DNA of 13,991 bases from CAZVAO01 sp964625175 (GTDB lineage: Bacteria; Bacillota; UBA994; PWPR01), in assembly GCA_964625175.1 (NCBI GenBank), contig CAZVAO010000063.1, positions 1 to 13,991 of the forward strand, written 5' to 3'. The notes below the pieces were generated by a model. It saw only the letters and a list, made by a program, of their open reading frames with translations, ran no database searches and was not told where the DNA came from. Both the position numbers and the translations under genes were made by a program. Of this stretch, positions 1 to 6,992 are shown one piece after another; position 1 is the stretch's first letter; every line of letters starts with the position of its first letter.

Positions 1-12
1 GGTGTTCTCTAA
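1..12 (+). CDS. hisB: 3' end of hisB (imidazoleglycerol-phosphate dehydratase), partial
   Basis: Only the last three codons and the stop are present: GGT GTT CTC TAA, read Gly-Val-Leu-stop. HisB proteins of Bacillota commonly end in ...KGVL, and hisB normally precedes hisH in these operons, so the tail is assigned to hisB. The stop overlaps the hisH start as TAATG, which fits an uninterrupted polycistronic his message entering the window from the left. With three residues the call rests mainly on gene order. Confidence 0.7.
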   Translation, partial: GVL

Positions 13-602
13 TGATTGGGATTATAGATTATGGGGTTGGCAATGTTTTCAGCGTTATGAATGCCTTGCAAAAGCTCAATTTAGAGTCACGCCTTGTGAG
101 TCGTGAAAGCGATTTTGAGCAAGTGAACAAATTAATTCTGCCTGGAGTCGGTGCTTTTGACAATGCGATGCAGAGCTTGCTCGACAGTGGACTAAAAGCC
201 CCGTTGGAAAAGTCAATCGCAGCTGGCGTTCCGACGATGGGGGTTTGTCTCGGGATGCAGTTGCTCTGTACGGGTAGCGATGAGGGTAAACTGACCGGGC
301 TTGGTATCTTTGATCATCGTGTTGCCAAATTTCAATCTTCAACCTTAATCATCCCGCACATGGGGTGGAACCGAGTGGAAATAACGGGATCTACCCTTTT
401 CTCAAAAGAAAATTCTGGTTATTTCTATTTTGTGCACAGCTATTATGTGCCCATGCTAGCGGAAACAACGGGGATTGTGACCTATGGTGATTCCTTCAGT
501 GCGATTATTGAAAAAGAAAATGTCATTGGTGTTCAGTTCCATCCAGAGAAAAGCGGAGCCTGTGGTTTGGCATTGCTTAAGAAATTTGGAGGTCAATCAT
601 GA
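12..602 (+). CDS. hisH: Imidazole glycerol phosphate synthase, glutamine amidotransferase subunit HisH
   Basis: Class I glutamine amidotransferase subunit of IGP synthase: it hydrolyses glutamine and channels ammonia to HisF, which converts PRFAR to IGP and AICAR. The 196 residues match the usual HisH length. Visible landmarks are the N-terminal IIDYGVGN, the oxyanion-region LPGVGAFDNAM (residues 43-53), the nucleophile elbow GVCLGMQ with catalytic Cys79, the PHMGWN segment (115-120), and the C-terminal VQFHPEKS carrying catalytic His177 and Glu179. The triad is intact. The ATG overlaps the upstream stop (TAATG), and the end overlaps hisA by four bases (ATGA). Cytoplasmic; partner is HisF, two genes downstream. 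Confidence 0.97.
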   Translation: MIGIIDYGVGNVFSVMNALQKLNLESRLVSRESDFEQVNKLILPGVGAFDNAMQSLLDSGLKAPLEKSIAAGVPTMGVCLGMQLLCTGSDEGKLTGLGIFDHRVAKFQSSTLIIPHMGWNRVEITGSTLFSKENSGYFYFVHSYYVPMLAETTGIVTYGDSFSAIIEKENVIGVQFHPEKSGACGLALLKKFGGQS

Positions 603-1327
603 GAATAATACCTGCCGTTGATTTATTAGATGGCAACGTGGTACGCTTGCGCCGCGGCGTATTCAGTGATCAAACGATATATTCGCGTGACCCAAGCACC
701 ACAGTCAAAGAATGGTTGAATAAAGGTGCTGAAATCATCCATATCGTTGACTTAAATGGATCAAAAGGCGAAAACACGAATCGTGACCTGATGAAGCGCC
801 TAGTGGCGTCCTTCGCCGCAAAACTACAAGTGGCGGGTGGCATCAAGTCTAAAGAACGCGCCCTGGACTTGCTTGAGCAAGGGGTGTTGCGTATTGTCAT
901 TGGGTCCGCTGCCGCCAATAAAGAGGCCTGGGTTAAGGCTCTTCTAGCAAATGAGGCAGAACGAATCGTAATTGCCCTCGATATTGACGATGAAAAGGTG
1001 CGCGTTAATGGCTGGCAGTCTGATAGTAACTACGGGTTCAGTGATTTATTGGAGACCATGATTGAGTGGGGAGCCATTCATTTCTTAGTCACGGATATTT
1101 CCAAAGATGGTATGCGTGAAGGACCTAATGTTGCGCTTTATCGAAAGTTGAAAGTCCTTTATCCCCAGGTCAACTTGATCGCATCTGGCGGCATCAGCAG
1201 AAATGGCGATTTTGCTCTCTTGCGCCGAGTTGGTATTGCCGAGGCTGTGGTCGGGAAAGCGCTATATACAGGCGATGTGGTATTGGGCGACAATGTGGCC
1301 TACGGAGGTTATTGCCATGATAACTAA
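599..1327 (+). CDS. hisA: Phosphoribosylformimino-5-aminoimidazole carboxamide ribotide isomerase HisA
   Basis: Catalyses the Amadori rearrangement of ProFAR to PRFAR, the HisF substrate. It is a 242-residue (beta/alpha)8 barrel. The first strand reads MRIIPAVDLLDG with catalytic Asp8; the second acid is Asp128 in IALDID. The two phosphate-binding repeats are visible as VAGGIKSKERA (78-88) with IGSAA, and ASGGIS (195-200) with VVGKAL. TDISKDGM (165-172) is the usual strand-6 segment. A Shine-Dalgarno GGAGGTC lies just upstream inside the end of hisH, and the start overlaps the hisH stop as ATGA. The 3' end overlaps hisF by 11 bases. A HisA-only enzyme is the natural reading in a full his operon, rather than the bifunctional PriA of actinobacteria. 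Confidence 0.96.
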   Translation: MRIIPAVDLLDGNVVRLRRGVFSDQTIYSRDPSTTVKEWLNKGAEIIHIVDLNGSKGENTNRDLMKRLVASFAAKLQVAGGIKSKERALDLLEQGVLRIVIGSAAANKEAWVKALLANEAERIVIALDIDDEKVRVNGWQSDSNYGFSDLLETMIEWGAIHFLVTDISKDGMREGPNVALYRKLKVLYPQVNLIASGGISRNGDFALLRRVGIAEAVVGKALYTGDVVLGDNVAYGGYCHDN

Positions 1328-2069
1328 ACGCATTATCCCGTGCCTAGATATTAAGGATGGACGTGTGGTGAAGGGAACGCAATTTGTGTCTTTACAGGAT
1401 GCAGGTTGTCCCATTGAGCAGGCGAAAAAGTATAACGCAAGTATGGCGGACGAGTTGGTATTTTTAGATATTTCGGCAACCAATGATAGTCGCAAGACCA
1501 TGGTGGAGGTTGTGCGCGAAGTTGCGAAGCAGGTTTTCATCCCCTTAACCGTCGGTGGCGGCATCTCATCGGTCAGTGATGTTGATCGATTACTGAAGAA
1601 TGGAGCCGATAAAATTTCGATTAACTCGGCTGCGGTCAAAACCCCACAACTAATCACGGAGCTTGCCGAAAAATTCGGATCGCAATGCGTTGTGGTGGCA
1701 ATTGACGTTAAACGTGAAGGGGCTAACTGGCGCGTCTATATTAATGGGGGTCATAAACAAACCGATTTATTACTGCAGGATTGGGTTAAAGAAGCAGCCA
1801 ACTTGGGTGCAGGGGAGTTTCTCATAACGAGCATCGACGCCGACGGCTCAAAGAGTGGCTATGATCTCGAACTCTATCAATCCATCCGTCATTTAAAAGT
1901 GCCCGTCATCGCCTCTGGGGGAGCTGGCACTGAACAGGATTTCATTGATGTCTTTACGAAAACGGCGGTCAGCGGGGCTTTAGCGGCTTCTATTTTCCAC
2001 TATAACCAAGTGGGGATTGCAGAGCTGAAGGAACAATTATATCAAAGAGGGGTAAGTGTAAGACGATGA
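1317..2069 (+). CDS. hisF: Imidazole glycerol phosphate synthase, cyclase subunit HisF
   Basis: Cyclase half of IGP synthase: it uses ammonia delivered by HisH to turn PRFAR into IGP plus AICAR. The frame is open from 1203, but the start is placed at ATG 1317 because the protein then begins MITKRIIPCLDIKDGRVVKG, the canonical HisF N-terminus, and GGAGG sits eight bases upstream (1304-1308). This gives 250 residues, typical for the family. Catalytic acids are Asp11 and Asp130 (VVVAIDVK). Phosphate-binding segments are TVGGGI (78-83) and ASGGAG (199-204), and LITSIDADGSKSGYD (169-183) is the HisF signature. It overlaps hisA by 11 bases and hisIE by four (ATGA), so translation is probably coupled. 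Confidence 0.97.
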   Translation: MITKRIIPCLDIKDGRVVKGTQFVSLQDAGCPIEQAKKYNASMADELVFLDISATNDSRKTMVEVVREVAKQVFIPLTVGGGISSVSDVDRLLKNGADKISINSAAVKTPQLITELAEKFGSQCVVVAIDVKREGANWRVYINGGHKQTDLLLQDWVKEAANLGAGEFLITSIDADGSKSGYDLELYQSIRHLKVPVIASGGAGTEQDFIDVFTKTAVSGALAASIFHYNQVGIAELKEQLYQRGVSVRR

Positions 2070-2662
2070 ATTGGCAAAAGAACCCATTAATCCCGGCAGT
2101 GATTCAAGACTATCTCACGGGGGATATCCTCATGCTTGGTTACCAGAACGCCGAAGCCTATCAGAAAACCCTAGAAACAGGTGAGGTATACTTCTATTCT
2201 CGGTCGCGGCAGGAATTGTGGCACAAAGGGGCGACATCTGGCAATAAATTGTTTGTCAAGTCCGTCTATATCGACTGTGACCAAGATACGGTGCTGATTA
2301 AGGCAGAGCCTACGGGAAACATTTGTCATACAGGGGCTAGATCGTGTTTTTTTACAGAGGTTGTGGAAAAAGAGCCAGCTCTCTATAACACCTTAGCTAT
2401 GTTGCAAGCGACCATTCAGGATCGTCAACAAACGATGGTGAAGGGTTCCTACACAGCCTCATTATTTGCCGAAGGGCTCGATCGTATCATCCAGAAGGTG
2501 GGCGAAGAGGCGATCGAAACCGTGATCGCAGCTAAGAATGATAGTGATGAGAGACTTGTTTCAGAAACAGCAGATTTGCTCTATCATCTGAGTGTCCTAT
2601 TGACTCATAAGGGGTTACAGTGGAATGACATTTTTGGAGAACTGCGCAACAGGAGCAAATAG
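2066..2662 (+). CDS. hisI: Bifunctional phosphoribosyl-AMP cyclohydrolase / phosphoribosyl-ATP pyrophosphatase HisIE
   Basis: A fusion of the two enzymes acting second and third in histidine synthesis: the HisE part hydrolyses PR-ATP to PR-AMP and the HisI part opens the purine ring to ProFAR. In the 198-residue protein the N-terminal HisI domain (about 1-105) shows YFYSRSRQELWHKGATSGN, the Mg-binding DCDQD (70-74) and zinc-site cysteines Cys71, Cys87 and Cys94. The HisE domain (about 106-198) is all-helical with KVGEEAIETVIAAK (144-157) and the acidic/hydrophobic ETADLLYHLSVLL (167-179). The start overlaps the hisF stop as ATGA. It is the last gene of the operon and a terminator follows. Cytoplasmic. 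Confidence 0.96.
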   Translation: MNWQKNPLIPAVIQDYLTGDILMLGYQNAEAYQKTLETGEVYFYSRSRQELWHKGATSGNKLFVKSVYIDCDQDTVLIKAEPTGNICHTGARSCFFTEVVEKEPALYNTLAMLQATIQDRQQTMVKGSYTASLFAEGLDRIIQKVGEEAIETVIAAKNDSDERLVSETADLLYHLSVLLTHKGLQWNDIFGELRNRSK

Positions 2663-2728
2663 CAGACCTTAAATTTAGGGGTGCTTGGATAGGCGTTAGG
2701 TCTGTATACGCCCAATATATATGGGATT

Positions 2729-2763
2729 AAAAAAGGTTAGTAGGGATAATCCTACTAACCTTT
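2729..2763. terminator. Bidirectional rho-independent terminator between hisIE and the converging tetR
   Basis: A perfect 10-bp stem, GGTTAGTAGG (2735-2744) with CCTACTAACC (2751-2760), and a six-base loop. A run of six A precedes it (2729-2734) and TTT follows, so the T-run is best for transcripts arriving on the minus strand (tetR) and modest for the his operon. It lies between the converging gene ends at 2662 and 2846. Confidence 0.85.
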
Positions 2764-2845
2764 GTGTTCATGACGGAATGTCTTAGATTCTATAGTTTGA
2801 ACGTGAGGCGTCCTTACCCGTTGCTATTTGTGTGGGTTCTCGTGT

Positions 2846-3442
2846 TTACTCTGGCTTCAATATGCCATTGATAAAGAGATCGTTAAGGTAGGTATTCTTA
2901 ATGGAAACACGTCTTTCTTCATCCACAATATTATTCTCTCTAAAATACATCTGTAGATTGAACATGGAAGTGACATATTGATAAAAGATGAACTCAACAT
3001 CCACATTGTCCTTCAATTTCCCTGATGCCTTTAGTTCAAGGAGATCATCCATAATATAAGCGCTCAAGTTTCGGCTAAATTCCCCAAAATAGAACTTAAT
3101 CATAACATTGACGGGCGCACGATACCAGGTGCTATCGAGGGCGAGCTCTTTCTTGGTCAGTAAATTACTAAGAGGGAGATTTTTATTTTTCATAAATATG
3201 GTACCGTAGGCGTCTCGGTATTTATCAAACACCTTCTTTGCCCCTCGAGTAATGAGGAACAAGTAGATATCATCTTTATCCTCAAAATACTGATAAAAGC
3301 TACCGATAGAAATACTGCTATGGGAAGCAATCATGCGAATGGTGACCTTGTCATAATCATTTTCGATAAATAGCGTCATAGCAGCATCGATAATGATATT
3401 GCGCTTTTCGATGGGTAAATTGAAAAAGGTGGTACTGGGCAT
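2846..3442 (-). CDS. TetR/AcrR family transcriptional regulator
   Basis: A 198-residue one-component repressor. The N-terminal TetR domain (about residues 10-57) has the recognition helix-turn-helix around 33-54 with ISIGSFYQYFEDKDDIY, the signature FYxYFxxKxxL region of the family. The remaining all-helical part (60-198) is the ligand-binding/dimer domain and shows no subfamily marker I recognise. The minus-strand ATG is preceded by AGGAAG a few bases upstream. A TATAAT hexamer on the minus strand (3529-3524) could be its -10, but no good -35 accompanies it. It is not next to an obvious efflux or enzyme target: it converges on the his operon, and its other flank is a 600-bp gap. Target and ligand are unknown. 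Confidence 0.9.
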   Translation of the reverse strand: MPSTTFFNLPIEKRNIIIDAAMTLFIENDYDKVTIRMIASHSSISIGSFYQYFEDKDDIYLFLITRGAKKVFDKYRDAYGTIFMKNKNLPLSNLLTKKELALDSTWYRAPVNVMIKFYFGEFSRNLSAYIMDDLLELKASGKLKDNVDVEFIFYQYVTSMFNLQMYFRENNIVDEERRVSIKNTYLNDLFINGILKPE

Positions 3443-4051
3443 AAATCTTCCTACTTTCTAACTTGGTTAACGACGTGGTTATGCGCAGATGTTAGGTGAA
3501 TAGTGGCATAAAAAGCTTGATGCATTATAAGTAAACAGTAAAACCACTAGGTTGGATTCCATAATTAAATCATAGGTGCTTACTAATGCGTTCTATATAA
3601 TAAATAATATCATAAATTTGGGCTTAGCAATACATGTGCTTGTTTGTATATGACTGGTAAAGTTATATATTTTGCCCAAAGATTAAACTATAATATGATA
3701 ATCGTATTGCATAAGTTGTATACAAAGCTTGTTTTAGGTGGATTTTATGGGGTAATTAGGAGGGAATATTAAACCAATCATCAAGTATGGAGAGATCAAT
3801 AAAACCATTGCGAAACATTAAGCCTAAAGGTTGGAAAAGATTAAGTACACTACATGGCCAGTTAGATTGCATAAAAAGCCCACAAAACAGTAGTATTCGT
3901 AATTTACATTGTACAATCATTCACTCATCACCTGTTTCGCAAATTAAAAAGTTGAATCTCTTTTTAACCAATAAGGGGATTGGAGACATAGCGGATGATA
4001 ATTGACAGTAATAGATTTCTACAGGTGGTACTGATAGAATGGATCAATCCA
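3443..4051. other. AT-rich intergenic region without a convincing gene
   Basis: About 600 bases. The left part should hold the control region of the minus-strand tetR (TATAAT on that strand at 3529-3524). Also seen: an inverted repeat TTTGGGC (3617-3623) with GCCCAAA (3674-3680), a 10-bp palindrome TTGTATACAA (3716-3725), and an AGGAGGG (3759-3765) that is not followed by a usable start at normal spacing. A 72-codon frame (3787-4005) encodes a basic peptide with no recognisable domain. Its ATG is more than 20 bases from that ribosome site, so I do not call it a gene. It contains TTGCGAAACA (3808-3817) and the inverse TGTTTCGCAA (3933-3942). Confidence 0.5.
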
Positions 4052-4060
4052 TGATATAAT
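4052..4060 (+). promoter_or_regulatory. Extended -10 promoter for the GNAT gene
   Basis: TGATATAAT is a full extended -10 (TG-N-TATAAT). The position 17 bases upstream has only a weak -35, as expected for extended -10 promoters. Transcription would start near 4067, giving a leader of about 25 bases before ATG 4092 that contains AAAGGAG. A short dyad TGGAT-CA-ATCCA lies in the spacer region. Confidence 0.65.
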
Positions 4061-4091
4061 GGCTATAGAAACACGACTGAAAGGAGATCCC

Positions 4092-4625
4092 ATGAACATT
4101 ACATATGAGGTTTTGAAAAAGCAAGATATTCATGTTTTAAAAGATTTGGTCAACGAGCTGATGAGTTACCAGAAATCGAAGGCCACCGTCATGAAAGAAA
4201 TTTTCGATGATGCGAATTATGAAAACCGTATGGCTTCCTCCGTTAATCAGGGTAAAGAGAATTATGTTGTTGCGGCAAAAGACGGCGACGCCTATATTGG
4301 ATTTGCCTACTCAACAATTACGCCTAAAAGTAATTATCAAACACCATTTGGAGATTTCTTCGAGATGGATTCAGTACCAGGAGAGTATATCGGTTGTTTT
4401 GCGCTGTTCTTTCTTCGAGAAGCCTATCGAGGGAAAGGCATTGGCAGTGAGTTATACAGGCGGTCAATGAGTTGGTTGAAAGCCTATCAGGACGAACACG
4501 ATATTTTCGTTTTTGTTTCCAATGGCAATGATTCGGCCACGCAATTTTACGAGCATAGGGATTTTAAGCTATCCCACGTTGCACTGGATGGGTTCATTAC
4601 GGTCCTAAAAATTAAATCTGACTAA
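4092..4625 (+). CDS. GNAT family N-acetyltransferase
   Basis: A cytoplasmic acetyl-CoA-dependent acyltransferase with unknown acceptor. The frame extends to ATG 4059, but that codon lies within the -10 hexamer. ATG 4092 has AAAGGAG five bases upstream and is chosen, giving 177 residues, usual for the fold. The acetyl-CoA pyrophosphate loop (motif A) is REAYRGKGIGSELYRRS, preceded by a strand reading YIGCFALFFL. Motif B is seen near the C-terminus as NGNDSATQFYEHRDFKLSH, with the customary Asn and Tyr. The order GNAT then AraC/GyrI regulator, same strand with 82 bases between, could be one transcription unit since no strong terminator separates them. Confidence 0.92.
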   Translation: MNITYEVLKKQDIHVLKDLVNELMSYQKSKATVMKEIFDDANYENRMASSVNQGKENYVVAAKDGDAYIGFAYSTITPKSNYQTPFGDFFEMDSVPGEYIGCFALFFLREAYRGKGIGSELYRRSMSWLKAYQDEHDIFVFVSNGNDSATQFYEHRDFKLSHVALDGFITVLKIKSD

Positions 4626-4707
4626 TAACTAATGATTATCTAATTTGAGCAATTGCGGTCAAGAACGATCCTTCTAGATGAGATAAGATTTTTGTGGAGG
4701 TGATCAT

Positions 4708-5616
4708 TTGGAGCGATGGGAAAAAGTAAGAGCAGTTGAGCGTATTCAGCAGTATATTGATAATCATTTGAAAGAGAGAATAACATTACTGCAGTTAGCA
4801 AAGGTTGCGGGCTACTCGCCATGGCACACCACTCGCGTCTTCAAGGACTTAGTTGGAAAAACGCCATTCGAGTATATTCGAATGTTGCGTCTAACAAAGG
4901 CCGCGCACACGCTTAAGCACTCACAAGAGAAAATTATTGATGTTGCTTTTGACTATGTGTTTGACTCCCACGAAGGGTTTACACGAGCGTTTGCGAAGCA
5001 GTTTGGCGTGAGTCCGAGTCATTACAGCAAGAATAAACCGCCTTTAAAGTTATTTATGCCCCCACGCATCCATGATTACTATCTGAGACTACAAATAGGA
5101 GATGGTAGAAACATGAGTGAACGCACACAGGACACCGTTTTTGTACAAGTGGTTGATCGTGACGCACGCCAGTTGATTCTAAAAAGAGGGGTCAACGCAA
5201 CGCATTATTTTGATTATTGTGATGAAGTCGGTTGTGATGTCTGGGAAATTCTTTGCGAGATCAAAGAGGCAACGAATGAACCGATGGGTTTGTGGCTACC
5301 TGACAATATGCGCCCAGAAGGCACAAGCACTTATGTACAAGGGGTAGAGGTTGCCACAGATTTTAGCGGGGAAATTCCTGATGGATTCGAAGTGGTCGAC
5401 TTACCAGCTTGCAAGTTAATGGTGTTTCAGGGACCACCATTCGAAGACAGCAAATTCGAGCAGGCGATATCCGATCTCTGGGCAGTCATGAAGTCCTATC
5501 AGCCCGAAACCTACGGATTTGAGTGGGCCGATGAGGATGCACCACGATTTCAATTAATCCCGGAAGGCTATCGCGGCTATATTGAAGGTCGCCCAGTCAG
5601 ACCGATTAGTAAATAG
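4708..5616 (+). CDS. AraC family regulator with C-terminal GyrI-like effector-binding domain
   Basis: A 302-residue DNA-binding regulator of the Rob/effector-binding type. It begins at TTG 4708, the only start with a fitting ribosome site (GGAGGTGAT at 4696-4704). Residues 10-108 form the AraC domain with two helix-turn-helix units: ITLLQLAKVAGYSPWHTTRVF (25-45) and IIDVAFDYVFDSHEGFTRAF (76-95), ending in the family signature FGVSPSHY. Residues about 140-299 form a GyrI-like domain (AraC_E_bind type), which usually binds small hydrophobic or cationic ligands, ending ...PRFQLIPEGYRGYIEGRPV. Such regulators commonly activate multidrug or stress genes. The only close candidate target is the upstream acetyltransferase. 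A terminator follows directly. Confidence 0.92.
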   Translation: MERWEKVRAVERIQQYIDNHLKERITLLQLAKVAGYSPWHTTRVFKDLVGKTPFEYIRMLRLTKAAHTLKHSQEKIIDVAFDYVFDSHEGFTRAFAKQFGVSPSHYSKNKPPLKLFMPPRIHDYYLRLQIGDGRNMSERTQDTVFVQVVDRDARQLILKRGVNATHYFDYCDEVGCDVWEILCEIKEATNEPMGLWLPDNMRPEGTSTYVQGVEVATDFSGEIPDGFEVVDLPACKLMVFQGPPFEDSKFEQAISDLWAVMKSYQPETYGFEWADEDAPRFQLIPEGYRGYIEGRPVRPISK

Positions 5617-5623
5617 ACCATCG

Positions 5624-5662
5624 AAGTTCCTACTAGCTTTCAAGGTTGGTAGGGGCTTTCTT
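5624..5662 (+). terminator. Rho-independent terminator after the AraC-type gene
   Basis: A 12-bp stem with three G-U pairs, AAGTTCCTACTA (5624-5635) with TGGTAGGGGCTT (5647-5658). An 11-base loop can pair further, and the tail is TTTCTT. It starts eight bases after the AraC-gene stop codon. Confidence 0.75.
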
Positions 5663-5670
5663 AATTAATA

Positions 5671-5700
5671 TCATTCAATAGGGATGACCTTATTGAGTGA
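5671..5700. repeat. 13-bp stem, 4-base loop inverted repeat of unknown role
   Basis: TCATTCAATAGGG (5671-5683) pairs over all 13 positions (two G-U as plus-strand RNA) with CCTTATTGAGTGA (5688-5700), leaving loop ATGA. No T-run follows, so it is not an ordinary terminator. It lies right after the AraC-gene terminator and about 120 bases before the zinc-ribbon gene, so it may be a leader hairpin, an operator or a small repeat element. Confidence 0.6.
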
Positions 5701-5819
5701 CTTATGGCTTAAGGCAGTTTCGCAATATTAAAAGATGCAAAGATCCGATTAAAGATAGGTTTAACTACTTCAAATAGGGGCAAAAGCTAGTGAAGAAAAA
5801 GTATGTAAGGAGAATGAAC

Positions 5820-6032
5820 ATGATATGTCCATACTGTAGCAAAGAAATGGAAAGCGGTATGTTTCAGGCGGGGAACATGATAATTTGGACCAATGCGAAG
5901 CACCCAATATCTCTTAATCCCAAAGGAAATGATATTCTATTTGAGAAAAATTACTTCACTATATCTGGCGTTACGGTCGACGGCCATATTTGTAGAGACT
6001 GTGGTAAGATTATTGTCGATGTTGAACAATAA
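5820..6032 (+). CDS. Small zinc-ribbon protein, DUF6487-like
   Basis: A 70-residue predicted zinc-binding protein. The frame can begin at GTG 5790, but AAGGAG (5807-5812) is spaced seven bases from ATG 5820, which gives the N-terminus MICPYCSKEMESG typical of this family. Two CxxC pairs, Cys3/Cys6 (CPYC) and Cys58/Cys61 (CRDC), would bind one zinc. Between them is the characteristic FQAGNMIIWTNAKHPISL stretch, with a Trp following the strand. The pattern resembles the small Bacillota proteins grouped as DUF6487 (from memory, not a search). Function is unknown and no membrane segment is seen. It stands alone, with no tight neighbour on either side. Confidence 0.8.
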   Translation: MICPYCSKEMESGMFQAGNMIIWTNAKHPISLNPKGNDILFEKNYFTISGVTVDGHICRDCGKIIVDVEQ

Positions 6033-6167
6033 TCAATCCTAATAATGACAGTCGGCATTGACTGAACTACAACATAGGCTTATTGTTGATGATTGTTTCT
6101 ACTAAGGGCATCGGATGTGAATAGGGATTTAATAAGATTCACTTTTTGGGTTATTTCACAAACCAGT

Positions 6168-6196
6168 TTGCAAGATAACCTCAAGAATAATAATAT
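6168..6196 (+). promoter_or_regulatory. Sigma-A type promoter for the gene at 6288
   Basis: TTGCAA (6168-6173), a 17-base spacer, then TAATAT (6191-6196). It predicts a start near 6203 and a leader of about 85 bases. It lies in the 255-base gap between the zinc-ribbon gene and the hypothetical gene. Confidence 0.5.
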
Positions 6197-6287
6197 AGGT
6201 CACAGATGCTTATAGGTGTTGAGGTTTTAATCTGACCAATTAGCAAGTCAGCACAGGGCATGCGTTCTAAATCATTGAGGTAAAAAA

Positions 6288-6776
6288 ATGAAAACAATTC
6301 TGCAAAAACATATCGCTATATACCCCAAGATGCAAGCACAAGATATCTACAAACTGCTCTACCAGGCGGCTTTTGCTGGAGGGCATATGATTGCCTCTGC
6401 TGAGAGAAGTCTAGACTTTTTGCGTGAAGAAACAGCTCAGATTGATATGGCCTCTGAAGTTCAACTCATCGAAGACATTGGAAACGGTCTAGTTCGACTG
6501 AACCTCAAGGCAATTGATCATTATGCAATTACGCTTGAAGAGATTAACGCCATTTTTGTGGAAACAGCCAATAGCCATCAAGGAGATCAAACTCAATTCT
6601 TAGAGATGCTAGCTGCTGTCGATTTTCCAGGTTTTATTGCATTCCATGAAGAGATGGCGCATAAAGACTATCCGCTCGTCAGCCACACCGCTGTGTATAA
6701 ACAGCATTATGATCCCCACTATCGAGTCGTAAGTCAAGAGGTACTCTTGCGGGTTCGGCCAGATCTGGTAAAATAG
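6288..6776 (+). CDS. Conserved-looking hypothetical protein, about 162 residues
   Basis: A cytoplasmic protein of unknown function. The start ATG has GAGG seven bases upstream. The sequence looks well constrained: an N-terminal helical region with YKLLYQAAFAGGHMI (22-36), a central IEDIGNGLVRLNL (61-73), then the C-terminal block HKDYPLVSHTAVYKQHYDPHY ending in RVVSQE. Histidines at the GGHMI, SHT and HYDPHY motifs and the paired acids could form a metal site, but this is inference. I recall similar proteins in Bacillota annotated only as hypothetical and cannot name a family. No signal peptide or membrane segment. The gene has its own promoter and terminator, so it is monocistronic. Confidence 0.8.
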   Translation: MKTILQKHIAIYPKMQAQDIYKLLYQAAFAGGHMIASAERSLDFLREETAQIDMASEVQLIEDIGNGLVRLNLKAIDHYAITLEEINAIFVETANSHQGDQTQFLEMLAAVDFPGFIAFHEEMAHKDYPLVSHTAVYKQHYDPHYRVVSQEVLLRVRPDLVK

Positions 6777-6812
6777 CGAAAAAGAGGGTCTGAAATTCAA
6801 TACTTAAATTTG

Positions 6813-6840
6813 GCAATATCCTCAAAGGGTATTGCTTTTT
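6813..6840 (+). terminator. Rho-independent terminator after the hypothetical gene
   Basis: A 9-bp stem, GCAATATCC (6813-6821) with GGGTATTGC (6827-6835, one G-U), a five-base loop TCAAA, and TTTTT (6836-6840). It lies 37 bases after the stop at 6776. Confidence 0.9.
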
Positions 6841-6872
6841 GATTGAAGTATGTAATCGAAGAGACGGAACCC

Positions 6873-6899
6873 ACACAAAAGGGACAGTCCCTTTTGTGT
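6873..6899. repeat. REP-like perfect inverted repeat
   Basis: ACACAAAAGGG (6873-6883) and CCCTTTTGTGT (6889-6899) pair perfectly around ACAGT; the symmetry extends to 13 bp arms around one central base. The core AAAGGGACAGTCCCTTT is a form I recall as scattered in multiple copies in Clostridia and Bacilli genomes, often near or mobilised by REP-associated Y1 transposases. No such transposase is present here. A terminator role is less likely, because a dedicated terminator sits just upstream and no T-run follows. Confidence 0.65.
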
Positions 6900-6917
6900 A
6901 GATAATCAATTTTACAC

Positions 6918-6946
6918 TTGACAATCCAGCCCAAACGCTATATTAT
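6918..6946 (+). promoter_or_regulatory. Near-consensus sigma-A promoter of the padR-DUF2812 operon
   Basis: TTGACA (6918-6923, perfect), a 17-base spacer, and TATTAT (6941-6946). The predicted start is near 6953, so the dyad at 6959-6977 lies just downstream of it, a position suited to autorepression. Confidence 0.8.
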
Positions 6947-6955
6947 ATAGATATT

Positions 6956-6992
6956 CGATATATCGACAAGCGATATAAAGAAATACGGTATA
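6956..6992. promoter_or_regulatory. Putative PadR operator: dyad within a 15-bp periodic repeat
   Basis: TATATCGACAAGCGATATA (6959-6977) has perfect 7-bp arms around ACAAG. CGATATATCG (6956-6965) is also a palindrome by itself. CGATATA recurs at 6956 and 6971, and CGGTATA at 6986, exactly 15 bp apart. Position between promoter and padR start fits an autoregulatory operator; binding by this PadR is inference. Confidence 0.6.

Noticed and set aside
1203..1316. N-terminal extension of the hisF frame
   Set aside because: It lies inside hisA, lacks a ribosome site, and the canonical HisF start with GGAGG is at 1317.
2663..2704. CAGACCT/AGGTCTG repeat after hisIE, considered as the his terminator
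   Set aside because: Only 7 bp with a 28-base interior and no T-run; the perfect 10-bp stem at 2735-2760 is the better terminator.
3787..4005. 72-codon plus-strand open frame in the large gap
   Set aside because: No ribosome site at usable spacing, no recognisable domain, basic low-information composition; more likely a chance frame or an unrecognisable remnant.
3808..5725. GTTTCGCAA seen three times (3808-3816 inverted, 3934-3942, 5717-5725), two copies followed by similar A-rich sequence
   Set aside because: A 9-mer recurring three times on two strands in 14 kb is within chance expectation, and the similarity fades outside a short flank.
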